From: Chloroflexota bacterium
GTDB lineage: Bacteria; Chloroflexota; UBA11872
Length of the DNA: 57,674 nucleotides
Direction of reading: 5' to 3'
NCBI GenBank assembly: GCA_022826485.1
Contig: JAJDUU010000042.1
Coordinates: 1 to 57,674 of the forward strand
The position numbers and the translations under genes were made by a program. Each line of letters begins with the position of its first letter. Positions within the stretch are counted from its first letter, which is position 1. A model generated the notes under the pieces. It was not told the origin of the DNA. It made no database searches and saw nothing but the letters and a program-made list of their open reading frames with translations. This document shows positions 1 to 9,053 of this stretch, piece by piece.

Positions 1-763
1 TAGACTCGCACCGGAGGCTCGGCGTAGAGCTCGCCCCGTACTCGATACGGGGGTGAGGGCGATCCGGTTCCCTCTCCCCCAGGGAGAGGGCAGGGTGAGG
101 GTCCGGGGCGTGGGATATCGCCCCTTTATGCAAAGGTCTCCAAAGGCGGGAATCCACCCTTCATTGAACCTGGGGGCGGACAGGATGCGCTCGGTCATCC
201 CCAAGCCCGGCTGAAATCTGCAAAAGCCTCCCTCTGCGGGGACAAGCTCCGCAGGAATGACGGAAGGGGCGACTGACAGGTCACTCCGATGAAGCGCCTT
301 CCGTCCCTCCGTCATTCCGGCGAAGGCCGGAATCCAGTCCGGGGTCACCGGCGCGTCGGGTGGACCTGGACCCCGGCCCCGTATCGCGTACGGGGCAGGC
401 TCTTCGCCGGGGTGACGAGGGATCGTCCTGGATTGAATGGCCCGCCGCAGCGGCTTGAACACCCTTGACTTGCCAAACAGATACTCCGAACACCCCATCT
501 GTCATTCCGAACGAAGTGAGGAATCTAGGGACGGTGGCGCAGGCTTGGCGCCCCTGAGATTCCGCGCTGCGTTGGACAGACAGGAGTGACGAGGGCGGCG
601 GCCGTGAGGAGTTCACCGGCGTCGAACCCATTCGCCTGCCCCTTAGATTCCTCGCCTGCGGCTCGGAATGACAGAAGGGGCAAGCAGCGGCGGGTGCGGG
701 AATGACGCCGGATTGCGGGACCGCGCCGGGAGCAATCGCACCAATGCTTGCAGCGGACGACGG
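1..763. repeat. Intergenic repeat cluster at left edge
   Basis: No convincing gene lies here. Positions 309-525 hold copy A of the window's mosaic repeat: an inverted pair of GGAATGACGG-type ends, an inner hairpin CCCCGTA/TACGGGG-like block near 377-395, and a flank ending near a TACTCCGAA motif. Copies B, C and D elsewhere are in the opposite orientation. Positions 641-674 are a 34-base block repeated without change at 17825-17858. Positions 61-105 hold a CCCTCTCCC...GGGAGAGGG inverted repeat of a kind often dispersed between bacterial genes. Small open frames here follow the repeats and are unlikely to be expressed. Confidence 0.7.
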
Positions 764-2119
764 CTAGACGGGCGGCCACATGGCGCCGGGATTGAGGCGC
801 TGGTCCGGATCGAATGCCTGCTTGAGGGCGCGCATGGCGTCGAGGGTCGGCGGGGTCATGGCCTGCGTGGTGAATCCGCGCTTGACCCGGCCGAGCCCGT
901 GCTCGCCGGACAGCACTCCGCCGGCCGCCAGTCCCACGGCGGCAATGACCTCCAACATGGCGGCCGCCGCCTGGCGCTCGGTCGGGTCGCTCGGGTCGTA
1001 GAGCATGTTGGGGTGGAGCGTGCCGTCCGCGGCGTGGCCAAAGATGGCGACGGGAACGCCGCGGCTCTCCGCCTCGCCGCGAATGCGGGCATAGGTATCC
1101 GCCAACGCGCGGCGCGGCACGCAGATGTCCTCGCCGATCTTGGCCGGCCGAATTCGACTGAGTGAGGCCGAGAGTCCGCGTCGCGCCGCCCACCAGCGCT
1201 CGGCGGTGTCGGCGTCGACGATCTCCAGGCCCGCGCCCGCATCAGCCAAGACGTCGAGCAGCAATTGCTCTTCCGCCCGCACCGCCTCGGGTTCGCCGTC
1301 AAGCTCGACCAGCAGCACGGCACCGGCGTCCTCCGGCAGGCCGCGAGGGCGCGCCCGCTCGATGGCCTGAATCGTCTGCGCGTCGAGAAACTCGAGCTTG
1401 GCCGGCACCAGGCCGGTCTCCAGCAATCGCGGCGCCCGCGCGAGCGCGTCCGTGGGCGACTCGAAGGCCGCCGCGCGCAGCGCCCGCGCCGGCGGCGGCT
1501 CGACGAGGCGCAGCTCGATCTGCGTCACGATGCCGAGGGTGCCTTCCGAACCGATCAGCGCGTCGACCACCGGCCCGGCGGCCGGGCGAGCGGCCTCGAC
1601 CACCTCTCCGCGGGCGGTGACGGCGCGCAGGCGGGTGACGAAGTCCCGCGTGACGCCGTATTTGAAGGCGCTGGCGCCGCCGGCGTTGGTCGCCACGTTG
1701 CCGCCGAGCGTCGAGCCCGCCTCCGAGGATGGGTCCGGCGGGTAGCACAGGCCGCGCGCCGCCGCGAAATCGCGAAAGGCGTGGGTGACGACTCCGGGCT
1801 GCACGATCGCCCGACGAGCATTGGCATCGAACGACTCGATCCGCTGCATGCGATTGGTGTCGATGACCAGGGATTCGGGCGGAGGCACGGCGGAAGCCGC
1901 GAGGCTGGTGGCCCCGCCGCGCGCCAGGCAGGGCGCGTCGGCGGCGGCCGCGGCTCGCACCAGCTGCTGGATCTGGGACTCGGACGCCGGGAACGCCACG
2001 ACGGCAGGTTGCCCGCGATAGCCCATCGTGGCGTCATAGGCATAGGTCCACAGGGCATCGGGCTCGTCGACGACGTTGGCGCCGCCGACGATGGCGCGTA
2101 CGCGGTCGGCGAGGGTCAT
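764..2119 (-). CDS. FAD-linked oxidase, glycolate oxidase GlcD-like
   Basis: 451 residues, the usual length for the GlcD/D-lactate dehydrogenase family of VAO-type flavoproteins. The N-terminal PCMH FAD-binding domain shows VQPGVV, a GGNVATNAGG loop followed by KYGVTRD, and SEGTLGIVT. The C-terminal cap domain carries GHAADGTLHPNML and the closing SGEHGLGRVK motif. The family oxidises 2-hydroxy acids (glycolate, D-lactate or related) to 2-keto acids and passes electrons on from FAD. No glcE or glcF gene is adjacent, so the partner and exact substrate are unknown. The gene stands alone between two repeat clusters, and the start is an ATG after the second cluster. Confidence 0.88.
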   Translation of the reverse strand: MTLADRVRAIVGGANVVDEPDALWTYAYDATMGYRGQPAVVAFPASESQIQQLVRAAAAADAPCLARGGATSLAASAVPPPESLVIDTNRMQRIESFDANARRAIVQPGVVTHAFRDFAAARGLCYPPDPSSEAGSTLGGNVATNAGGASAFKYGVTRDFVTRLRAVTARGEVVEAARPAAGPVVDALIGSEGTLGIVTQIELRLVEPPPARALRAAAFESPTDALARAPRLLETGLVPAKLEFLDAQTIQAIERARPRGLPEDAGAVLLVELDGEPEAVRAEEQLLLDVLADAGAGLEIVDADTAERWWAARRGLSASLSRIRPAKIGEDICVPRRALADTYARIRGEAESRGVPVAIFGHAADGTLHPNMLYDPSDPTERQAAAAMLEVIAAVGLAAGGVLSGEHGLGRVKRGFTTQAMTPPTLDAMRALKQAFDPDQRLNPGAMWPPV

Positions 2120-2512
2120 CTGTCCGTGCCGGGGCGCAGAGATATTGGATTGCGAGTCGTCATTTTCGGTGCCGCCTCGTTGTCATGCCGACCATCGTGC
2201 GGAGGCAAGAGTGCCGATCCTGGCGGCCGAGGTGGGCGTCTGAGATTCCTCGCTGCGATTGGAGTATCTGTGTTTGGAAGTCAAGAGCTTCCAAGCTGCC
2301 GCGGCGAGGTTCGCTACCCAGAACATGCTCTCTCGTCACCCCGGCGAAGAGCCTGCCCCGTACGCGATACGGGGCCGGGGGCCAGGTCCGCCCGACCTGC
2401 GGGAAACCCCGACTGGATTCCGGCTTCCGCCGGAATGACGAGGTGGAGCGCCTCGGATTGACACGGCGGAGGGCGACCCATCTTTCGATCATGAGTCCTG
2501 CCGAGCGAGTCG
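2120..2512. repeat. Intergenic mosaic repeat, copy B
   Basis: No gene is seen. Positions about 2225-2440 hold copy B of the mosaic repeat: a GAGATTCCTCGC block, a GGAGTATCTGTG..TTGGAAGTCAAG block, then CGTCACCCCGGCGAAGAG, the inner hairpin CCCCGTA-CGCGA-TACGGGG near 2360-2378, and an end reading CCGCCGGAATGACG. The two ends form an imperfect inverted repeat, as in a MITE or a large REP-like element. The order of blocks matches copies C and D and is the reverse of copy A. Confidence 0.75.
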
Positions 2513-3049
2513 GTGGACTATGCTGTTCGTGTTGTGTACGGTATCGCGGTGCGCACTCAGGGCATCAGCCGGCAGCGGATCAGCCAGATGGCGGCGCGGC
2601 TGCGATTCATGCCCGGCGGATCCGGCTGGGCCCCGCTTGTGGACGTGGCGGGCTACGCCGCGCAGCGGCGCCTCGTGCGGCTGCTGCAGCTGCCGCTGCC
2701 CGCCGGGCTGGAGGCCGTGCTGGTGCCGCGCCGCACCGGGCTGCCGCTGCTGATCGTGGGCGCGCACGCGACCGCCGCACGCAAGAACTTCAGCGCGGCG
2801 CACGAGCTCGGCCATCTGACCTTGCACCAGGCGGCGGCCGGCGCTTCCCGCACGCGGTCCGCCGTCCGGCGGACGGAGTGGGAGTCCGACCGGTTCGCCA
2901 TCGAGCTTCTGTTGCCGGACATCGTGGTCCAGCGCTATGCGAAGCACGCGCGCGGGCGCATCGAGGAAGTGGCGGCGCGGCTGGTGGTGCCTCCGGCCGT
3001 CCTGCGGCAGCGTTTGCGCGAACTGGGTGCGGCTAGGACGCCTTCTTGA
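2513..3049 (+). CDS. ImmA/IrrE-family metallo-endopeptidase
   Basis: 178 residues from the first GTG; GTG at 2549 is an equally possible start and no ribosome-binding site decides between them. The central AAHELGHLTLH is the HExxH zinc-protease motif of the DUF955 (ImmA/IrrE) family. It is followed about 28 residues later by a WESDRFAIELLLP helix, which carries the third-ligand glutamate and the A..LL.P signature typical of the family. Family members cleave phage-type repressors or radiation-response regulators. Usually an XRE-type helix-turn-helix partner lies next door or is fused; none is visible here, so the target is unknown. It converges on the small gene at 3033-3236, overlapping it by 17 bases. 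Confidence 0.8.
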   Translation: MDYAVRVVYGIAVRTQGISRQRISQMAARLRFMPGGSGWAPLVDVAGYAAQRRLVRLLQLPLPAGLEAVLVPRRTGLPLLIVGAHATAARKNFSAAHELGHLTLHQAAAGASRTRSAVRRTEWESDRFAIELLLPDIVVQRYAKHARGRIEEVAARLVVPPAVLRQRLRELGAARTPS

Positions 3050-3236
3050 GCAGCGGCAAGCCGGTACGCGGATTCTCCGAGACCTGGTAGCCCGCCGGCA
3101 GCTCGTCCATGGCGCCTTCCTTCTCCGTCTGCGCGAAGAAGTAGATCGTCTGCTCGCGGCCACCCCGCAGTGTCACGTCCCGCGAATGCAGGTAGTAGGT
3201 TTTGCCCGACTTCTGGCTGACTACGCTATAAGCCAC
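3033..3236 (-). CDS. Conserved small basic protein (67 residues)
   Basis: The frame starts at a GTG at 3236, seven bases after a GGGGGA ribosome-binding site. The product has a core reading SGKTYYLHSR, LRGG.EQTIYFFA, then D.LPAGY.V.EN.RTGLP.LKK at the C-terminus. I recall this pattern from short uncharacterised proteins in Chloroflexota and other phyla, but no function is known. A run of in-frame codons continues upstream opposite birA and would be easy to annotate wrongly as a 231-residue protein; the ribosome-binding site and the conserved part both support the short form. It is divergent from birA, with about 90 bases between the two starts, and overlaps the end of the ImmA/IrrE gene. Confidence 0.7.
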   Translation of the reverse strand: MAYSVVSQKSGKTYYLHSRDVTLRGGREQTIYFFAQTEKEGAMDELPAGYQVSENPRTGLPLLKKAS

Positions 3237-3326
3237 AGAGATTTCCCCCAACTCGTTTCCGGCTTCACGGATTCTACAAATCGGACCGGAGCATACTTTG
3301 TAACGCCCCATGCAGAAAGTCCGCCA

Positions 3327-4142
3327 ATGCCGCCAGCGAACGGGACGCGCGCGTCTCCCGGGTCGGACGACCAATCCAGACTGAACGCGAGGCACATCGC
3401 CGCCGAACTCCGGCAGCGCGGTCACGATATCGACGTCCGGTGCCCCGACGTGGTCGACTCCACCCAGGACGTTGCCCGCGAGGCGGTGCGCGACGGCGCG
3501 GATCGGTCGGTGCTGGTCGTCGCCCGGCGTCAGACCGGCGGCCGTGGTCGTCGCGGCCGGCGTTGGGTTCACACGCCGGGCGGATTGGCGTTCACGCTCG
3601 CGGTGCAGCTGCCGCCCGACGCACCGCCCGCCTGGCCCACCATGGCCGCGGCCCTTGGCGCGGTGCGCGCGATCGAAGCCCACACCGGAATCGCGCTGGG
3701 GATCAAGTGGCCCAATGACCTGGTGCACGGCGGGCGCAAGGTCGGCGGCGTATTGGCCGAGGCTCGCGGCCCCTGGTCGCTGGTGGGCGTGGGGCTGAAC
3801 GTCAACGCCGCCCCCGGATTGGTGGACGGCGCCCCAACGACGTCGCTGGCCGAGGCGGCCGGTGGCGAGCTCGACCTCGCGGCGCTGCTAATCGAGCTGG
3901 CGGCGGCAAGCGTGGACACGCTACAGGCCGATGCGGCGACGCGACGCGCGCTGCAGCGGCCCTGGAACGAGCGTTCGGTGGTGTTGGATGCGCGGGTCGT
4001 CGTGAGCGGACCCGACGGGCACGTGTACGGACGCGTCGAGGCCCTGCCTGCCGACGGCAGCCTGCATCTGATCCTGGGCGACGGGACGCGCCGCGTCGTC
4101 CGGACGGGCGAGGTCTCCTTGCGCCTGGATCGGAACGCATGA
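3327..4142 (+). CDS. birA: Biotin--[acetyl-CoA carboxylase] ligase
   Basis: 271 residues from ATG 3327. Joins biotin to the lysine of biotin carboxyl carrier domains through biotinyl-AMP. The adenylate-binding GRGRRGRRW loop and the KWPNDL motif, followed by KVGGVLAE, are all present, and a small C-terminal SH3-like domain follows. The winged-helix DNA-binding domain of bifunctional BirA repressors is missing, so this should be a group I, ligase-only enzyme. Its TGA overlaps the ATG of the next gene (ATGA at 4139-4142), implying translational coupling with the large DUF2298 membrane protein. That pairing has no obvious functional logic. Confidence 0.92.
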   Translation: MPPANGTRASPGSDDQSRLNARHIAAELRQRGHDIDVRCPDVVDSTQDVAREAVRDGADRSVLVVARRQTGGRGRRGRRWVHTPGGLAFTLAVQLPPDAPPAWPTMAAALGAVRAIEAHTGIALGIKWPNDLVHGGRKVGGVLAEARGPWSLVGVGLNVNAAPGLVDGAPTTSLAEAAGGELDLAALLIELAAASVDTLQADAATRRALQRPWNERSVVLDARVVVSGPDGHVYGRVEALPADGSLHLILGDGTRRVVRTGEVSLRLDRNA

Positions 4143-7100
4143 CGCGCGCACGGGCGCTGCATTGGCTCGCGTTGGCGGCGGTGACCGGCCTGGCGCTCGC
4201 CGTGCGGCTGTTCGGCCTGGACTGGGATCAGGGTCACCACCTGCATCCGGACGAGCGCTTCCTGAGCATCGTGCTCACCCAGATCCGTCCGCCGACCGAT
4301 CTGGCGATGTATTTCGACCCCGCCACGTCGCCGTACAGCCCGTTCAACCAGGGCGTCGAATTCTTCGTCTACGGCACGTTGCCGCTCTTCCTGGTCGATG
4401 GATTGAGCCGGCTGCTGGACATGCAGGGCTACGACCAGGCCTATCTGGTGGGGCGCGCGGCGTCGGCCATCGCCGACACCGGCACGGTGGTGCTGGTCTA
4501 TCTGCTGGGACGGCGTCTGCTGGGCGCCTGGCCGGGGCTCCTGGCGGCCCTGCTGATGGCGTTGTCGGTGCATGCCATCCAGCTCTCGCACTTCTTCACG
4601 GTCGACACGTTTGCGACGTTCTTCAGCACCGCCGCGCTGTGGCTGCTGGTGCGCGCGGCCCGGCGGCCTCGCTGGCTGGACCTGGGCTTGCTTGGGCTGG
4701 CCATCGGGCTGGCGCTGGCGAGCAAGCTGAGCGCCGGGCTGCTGCTGGTTCTGGCGGCGGGTTGGTGGGCGATGGAAGGCTGGCGCGGCCGACATCTGCG
4801 CTCGGGCGAATCCGCGGCGGCCGCCTGGATCGCGCGCGGCGCCCTAGTTGCCGTCAGCGCGGCAATCGCGTTTCGAGTCGCGCAGCCGTACGCCTTTGCC
4901 TCCGCGTCGCCGCTGGACTGGCGGCTTGGCGACGCGTTCCTCAGCGCCGTGGCCCAGCAACAGGCCATTCAGACCGGGGACTTCGACTGGCCCCCCGGCG
5001 TGCAGTGGGCCGGCACGACGCCCTACCTGTATCCGCTGGAGCAAGTCGTCCGATGGGGCGTGGGTCCGGCGTTCGGCCTTGCCGCCCTCGCGGGCATCGG
5101 CGCGTCCGTGGCGGTGCTCTGGCGCGGCCACCGTCACCCGCTCGTGGCGCCGCTGGCCTGGGCCGCGCTGACCTTCGGCTACGGCGGGGCGCTGGTGCTC
5201 AAGACCATGCGCTATTTCCACCCGCTCTATCCCGTGCTCGCGTTGGTGGCGGCGTGGGTGCTGGCCGAGCTTTGGCGACGGCGTGACCGCATCCCACGCG
5301 TTCCCGGACGGCTCGCCGCCCGCGTCATCGTGGTCGGCGGCGGTCTCATGGTTGCCGCCACGGCCGCCTGGGCCGCCGCGTTCATGCAGCTGTACGCGCG
5401 CGACCATTCGCGCGTGGAGGCGTCCGCCTGGATCCACGCCAACGTGCCGGCGGGCGCCACCGTGCTGACCGAGCACTGGGACGATCAGCTGCCGCTGGGG
5501 TTGCCCGGGCGACCGCATGACCGCTATGCCTTCGGCCAGCTGCGCGTCTTCGACCGGGAGAACGCCGACAAGCGCGTCCACCTGATGCAGGCGCTCAGCA
5601 GCGCCGACGCCATCGTGCTGTCCAGCGATCGCGGGGCGGCGACGATCCCCCGCATGCCGCAGCGATATCCGCTGGCGGGCCGCTACTACGAGGCGCTGTG
5701 GGATGGAGCGCTGGGCTTTCGATTGGCCGCGCAGTTCGAGTCGCGGCCGTCGCTCGGTCCGTGGACGTTTGACGATTCGCGCGCTGAAGAGGCGTTCACG
5801 GTCTACGACCACCCGCGCGTCTCGGTCTTCGTCCGCGATGCGCCCCACGTCGGCTCGCTGGTGGCGGCGAGTCTGGCCGACGTGGACGAACGCGGTGCCG
5901 TGGCGGTGCTTCCCAAGGTTGCGCAGGAAGCGCCAATCCTGTTCACGCCGCAGGACGCGGCCACCGTGCGACGCGAGGCCGGCTGGCCCAACGTGTATCG
6001 GGAACGTCCGCTCGAGGGCTGGGCCGCCGTGCTGGCGTGGTACGGCGCGGGACTGGGGCTCACCCTGGCGCTCTGGCCGCTGCTCGCGCGGGCGTTGGGC
6101 CTGCTGCCCGATGCCGGATATGCGGCGGCCCGCGTCCTCGCGCCGGCGCTGGCCGTGCTGCCGGCCTGGTGGCTGGCTAGCGTGGGGCTGGCGCGGTTCG
6201 ACACGCCGAGCATCGTCGGCGGCGCCGGTGCGCTCGCGCTGGTCTCCGCCGCGGCGTGGTCGCGCAACCGAACGCCCTGGTCCGCGCTGCGGCCGCGTTT
6301 GGGGTCCGCGCTCATCGTGGAAGCCGTATTCCTGGGCGCGTGGGCCGGATTCCTGGCGCTTCGCGCGGCCAATCCCGATCTCTGGCACCCGGTATTCGGC
6401 GGCGAGAAGCCCATGGACTATGCCCACCTCAACGCCATCATCCGGACGCCCGCGTTCCCGCCGCACGACCCGTGGTACGCCGGTGGCCACCTGAACTACT
6501 ACTACTACGGCCACGTGCCGACGGCCGCGCTGAGCAAGGCCCTGGGCGTTCCCCCAGGGACGGCCTACAACCTGGCGCTGGCCGGCTACGCGGCGGCCAT
6601 GGTCGCTGGGGTGTTTGCCGTGGGACACGGCGTGTGGGCGCTGCTGCGGAAGCCGGGCCGGCGGGCGGTGGGCGTGGGCCTTGCGGCCGCGCTGCTGGTG
6701 GTGGTGGCCGGCAACCTGCAATCCGCGGTTCAGCTCGTGGAAATCGCCGCCAACCATGCCGCGGACCCGGCGTCGGGGTGGAGCGTCCTGGCGCAGATTC
6801 CGGCCACCATCGGCGGCGATCTGGCCGCCGACTACGACCTCTGGGCGCCCACCCGAGTCATTCCCGACACCGTCAACGAGTTCCCCTGGTTCACCTTCAC
6901 CTACGGCGATCTCCATCCGCATTTGATGAACCTGGCGGCGACGGCGGCCGCGCTCCTGGGCGCGCTGGCCCTGGTGGCGCTGGGCGAGCGGCGTCGGTCG
7001 GGTGGGCCCGCTCCCTGGTCCTCGTGGGCGGCCGTGCTGGCGTTTCAGGCGCTGGTGCTCGGGCTGCACCGCGTCGCCAACCCGTGGGATTTTCCGACCT

Positions 7101-8386
7101 ATCTGGTCGTGACGCTGGCAACGCTGGCCTACGGACTGTGGCGCTCGGGCGGATTGCCCGGGCGAACCGTCATCGCCCTGACCGCGGGAGCCGGAGTGGG
7201 ACTGATCGCCGCGAGCCAGTTGCTGTTCCAGCCGTTCCACCAGCACTACGTGGAGTTCTACGGGGGCGTGATTCCCACCCCGCAAACCACGTCGGCGTTC
7301 CAATGGCTGCTTATCTTCGGGATGCCGACGGCCATCGGGCTCACCCTGGCGGCCCGCATGGTCGCGCCGGCGTTGGCCGGCGCGCTGCGCGGCGGTGACC
7401 GCGTGCTCCGCACCGGAGCCGCCGCCGTCCCGGCGCTGTTGGCAGTGGCGGCGCTGGCGGCGGCGCTGATCTGGGGCGCGGAGCCATGGTCCGCACGCCT
7501 GTGGCTCGCGGGTCTGGTGGGGACGGTTGGCCTGGCGGCGTGGCGCGCGCGGGACCGACCCGAGGTGTTGGTTCCACTGGCCCTATTCGGCGCGGCGGCG
7601 CTGCTGACGGCCATCCCGGAAATCGTGGCCGTGCGCGACGACATTGGTCGCCTCAACACGGTGTTCAAGTCTCACCTGCAGGCCTGGGTGCTCGCCGGGC
7701 TCGGGGCGGCGATTGCGTTGCCGCAGGTGGCGCACGCGCTCTGGCGGCGGCGATCGCCGTGGACCGTGCCGCTGCGCGCGGCATGGTCCCTCGTGCTCGT
7801 CGGTCTCCTGGCCGTGGCCTTGATCTACCCGGCGGCGGCGACGCCACACAAGCTGAATCTCCGCATCCAGCCGCTGCCTGCCACGCTGGATGGCGAGGCC
7901 TTCATGGACGGGGGCGAGATCCTGGACGAGGGCAAGCCCATCGGCCTGACCTCAGACCTCCTTGCGCTGACCTGGCTGCGGGACCACGTGTCCGGCGCGC
8001 CCACGATCGTCGAGGGCCCGACCACGATCTACCGCTGGGGCGGGCGCGCGTCCGCCTATACCGGTCTGCCGTCGGTGGTCGGGTGGGATTGGCACGCGCG
8101 GCAGCAGCATTGGGGCTACGTGCACGCCGTGGACGCGCGGATCGACGACGTGGAAGAACTGTTCGAGACGCACAATCGATTCCGCGCGCGGACGCTGCTG
8201 GATCGATATGGCGTGGACCTGATCTACATCGGTCCGTTGGAACGTGCGCATCATGAAGGCCCGGCGCTGGCCAAGTTTGCCGCGATGGGCGATCTGGGCG
8301 TGACCCCGGTGTATGCCGAGGGTGAGGTCACGATCTATCGCGTGACGCCTGTGCCCGAACGTCCCGCGACCGGACCGCGGGGATAG
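4139..8386 (+). CDS. Giant membrane protein: GT39-like plus DUF2298 (Chlor_Arch_YYY)
   Basis: 1415 residues with some two dozen hydrophobic segments. Residues 1 to about 560 look like an ArnT/PMT-type (GT39, GT-C fold) glycosyltransferase: an acidic DWDQGHHLHPDER stretch after the first membrane helix, then paired helices and an extracytoplasmic domain. Residues about 640-1410 are a DUF2298 domain, with the tyrosine run LNYYYYGH near residue 787 that gave the family its Chlor_Arch_YYY name, and NEFPWFTFTYGDLHPHLM near 910. DUF2298 proteins are presumed GT-C sugar transferases using polyprenyl-phosphate sugars at the outer face of the membrane; the acceptor is unknown. The gene is coupled to birA by an ATGA overlap. 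Having two GT-C-like halves in one chain is notable. Confidence 0.85.
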   Translation: MTRARALHWLALAAVTGLALAVRLFGLDWDQGHHLHPDERFLSIVLTQIRPPTDLAMYFDPATSPYSPFNQGVEFFVYGTLPLFLVDGLSRLLDMQGYDQAYLVGRAASAIADTGTVVLVYLLGRRLLGAWPGLLAALLMALSVHAIQLSHFFTVDTFATFFSTAALWLLVRAARRPRWLDLGLLGLAIGLALASKLSAGLLLVLAAGWWAMEGWRGRHLRSGESAAAAWIARGALVAVSAAIAFRVAQPYAFASASPLDWRLGDAFLSAVAQQQAIQTGDFDWPPGVQWAGTTPYLYPLEQVVRWGVGPAFGLAALAGIGASVAVLWRGHRHPLVAPLAWAALTFGYGGALVLKTMRYFHPLYPVLALVAAWVLAELWRRRDRIPRVPGRLAARVIVVGGGLMVAATAAWAAAFMQLYARDHSRVEASAWIHANVPAGATVLTEHWDDQLPLGLPGRPHDRYAFGQLRVFDRENADKRVHLMQALSSADAIVLSSDRGAATIPRMPQRYPLAGRYYEALWDGALGFRLAAQFESRPSLGPWTFDDSRAEEAFTVYDHPRVSVFVRDAPHVGSLVAASLADVDERGAVAVLPKVAQEAPILFTPQDAATVRREAGWPNVYRERPLEGWAAVLAWYGAGLGLTLALWPLLARALGLLPDAGYAAARVLAPALAVLPAWWLASVGLARFDTPSIVGGAGALALVSAAAWSRNRTPWSALRPRLGSALIVEAVFLGAWAGFLALRAANPDLWHPVFGGEKPMDYAHLNAIIRTPAFPPHDPWYAGGHLNYYYYGHVPTAALSKALGVPPGTAYNLALAGYAAAMVAGVFAVGHGVWALLRKPGRRAVGVGLAAALLVVVAGNLQSAVQLVEIAANHAADPASGWSVLAQIPATIGGDLAADYDLWAPTRVIPDTVNEFPWFTFTYGDLHPHLMNLAATAAALLGALALVALGERRRSGGPAPWSSWAAVLAFQALVLGLHRVANPWDFPTYLVVTLATLAYGLWRSGGLPGRTVIALTAGAGVGLIAASQLLFQPFHQHYVEFYGGVIPTPQTTSAFQWLLIFGMPTAIGLTLAARMVAPALAGALRGGDRVLRTGAAAVPALLAVAALAAALIWGAEPWSARLWLAGLVGTVGLAAWRARDRPEVLVPLALFGAAALLTAIPEIVAVRDDIGRLNTVFKSHLQAWVLAGLGAAIALPQVAHALWRRRSPWTVPLRAAWSLVLVGLLAVALIYPAAATPHKLNLRIQPLPATLDGEAFMDGGEILDEGKPIGLTSDLLALTWLRDHVSGAPTIVEGPTTIYRWGGRASAYTGLPSVVGWDWHARQQHWGYVHAVDARIDDVEELFETHNRFRARTLLDRYGVDLIYIGPLERAHHEGPALAKFAAMGDLGVTPVYAEGEVTIYRVTPVPERPATGPRG

Positions 8387-8431
8387 GCCGACCGCAGAGG
8401 CTAGAATCTGGCCTCACGCCAAGGAGGCCTC

Positions 8432-8782
8432 ATGGCCGCATCCTTCCTGACCCGCGCCGTGCTGCAGCAGATTACGCAGCGGGTGCTCGCCAACGTCATC
8501 GAGCAGCTGCCCCAGCGCCTGGCGGCGGGGACCGAGCCGGGCGCCCCGCCCGACCGGCAGGCCGCCGAGCTGCCGCGCTTGAACGCCCTGGCCGTCTCGC
8601 AGCTTCAGGCGCGCTTGGCGGAGTATGAAACACAGTTCGAGGCCATGAGCACGCGCATGGCCCGCGTCGAGCGCGAGGTGGGCTGGCGAACAACCGCCCG
8701 CATCGTCGGCGTCGGCGTGCTCGGCCTGGGTTTGGGCTTCCTGATCGCCGTGGCGGTGGGCGCCCTGGGGTGGGTCGGCTAG
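8432..8782 (+). CDS. Small tail-anchored coiled-coil protein
   Basis: 116 residues, preceded by a strong AAGGAGG ribosome-binding site eight bases upstream. Residues about 55-85 form an amphipathic, probably coiled-coil helix (QARLAEYETQFEAMSTRMAR). Residues about 92-114 are a single glycine- and valine-rich membrane helix close to the C-terminus, so most of the protein should face the cytoplasm. No family is recognised. It lies 45 bases after the DUF2298 gene on the same strand and may be in the same transcript. Confidence 0.7.
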   Translation: MAASFLTRAVLQQITQRVLANVIEQLPQRLAAGTEPGAPPDRQAAELPRLNALAVSQLQARLAEYETQFEAMSTRMARVEREVGWRTTARIVGVGVLGLGLGFLIAVAVGALGWVG

Positions 8783-9053
8783 TCGGACTCCGAGCCGCGA
8801 CGGGAGTTGGGTCAAGAGAGCTTGCCAACTTGCGCGGTGGCAAGCGTGGGCGTACACCCATTGAGCACAGGCTCGGAATAGTCCGACAAGCAGATTTCTC
8901 TGGTATGTTCAACGGATCCACAAACCGCCCGCATGCCGGTATTCAAATCTGCATTGAGATATTCGGCAGTAGGTTCGGACACTTGGGCGGGATGTATCGC
9001 CTCGCTTGAGCGCAGCAGACCTGCGCCCGGCAGATCACCCAAGGAGTTCCCTG

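Noticed and set aside
281-631. 116-codon minus-strand frame at the left edge
   Set aside because: It runs through repeat copy A and has no ribosome-binding site or domain.
2937-3326. Extended 401-residue birA
   Set aside because: The extra 130 residues run through the end of the ImmA/IrrE gene and the divergent small gene; the ligase homology begins after ATG 3327.
4844-7303. 819-codon open frame on the minus strand opposite the DUF2298 gene
   Set aside because: It is a shadow of a strongly supported gene in GC-rich DNA; the composition is low-complexity Arg/Gly/His/Gln and no domain is seen.
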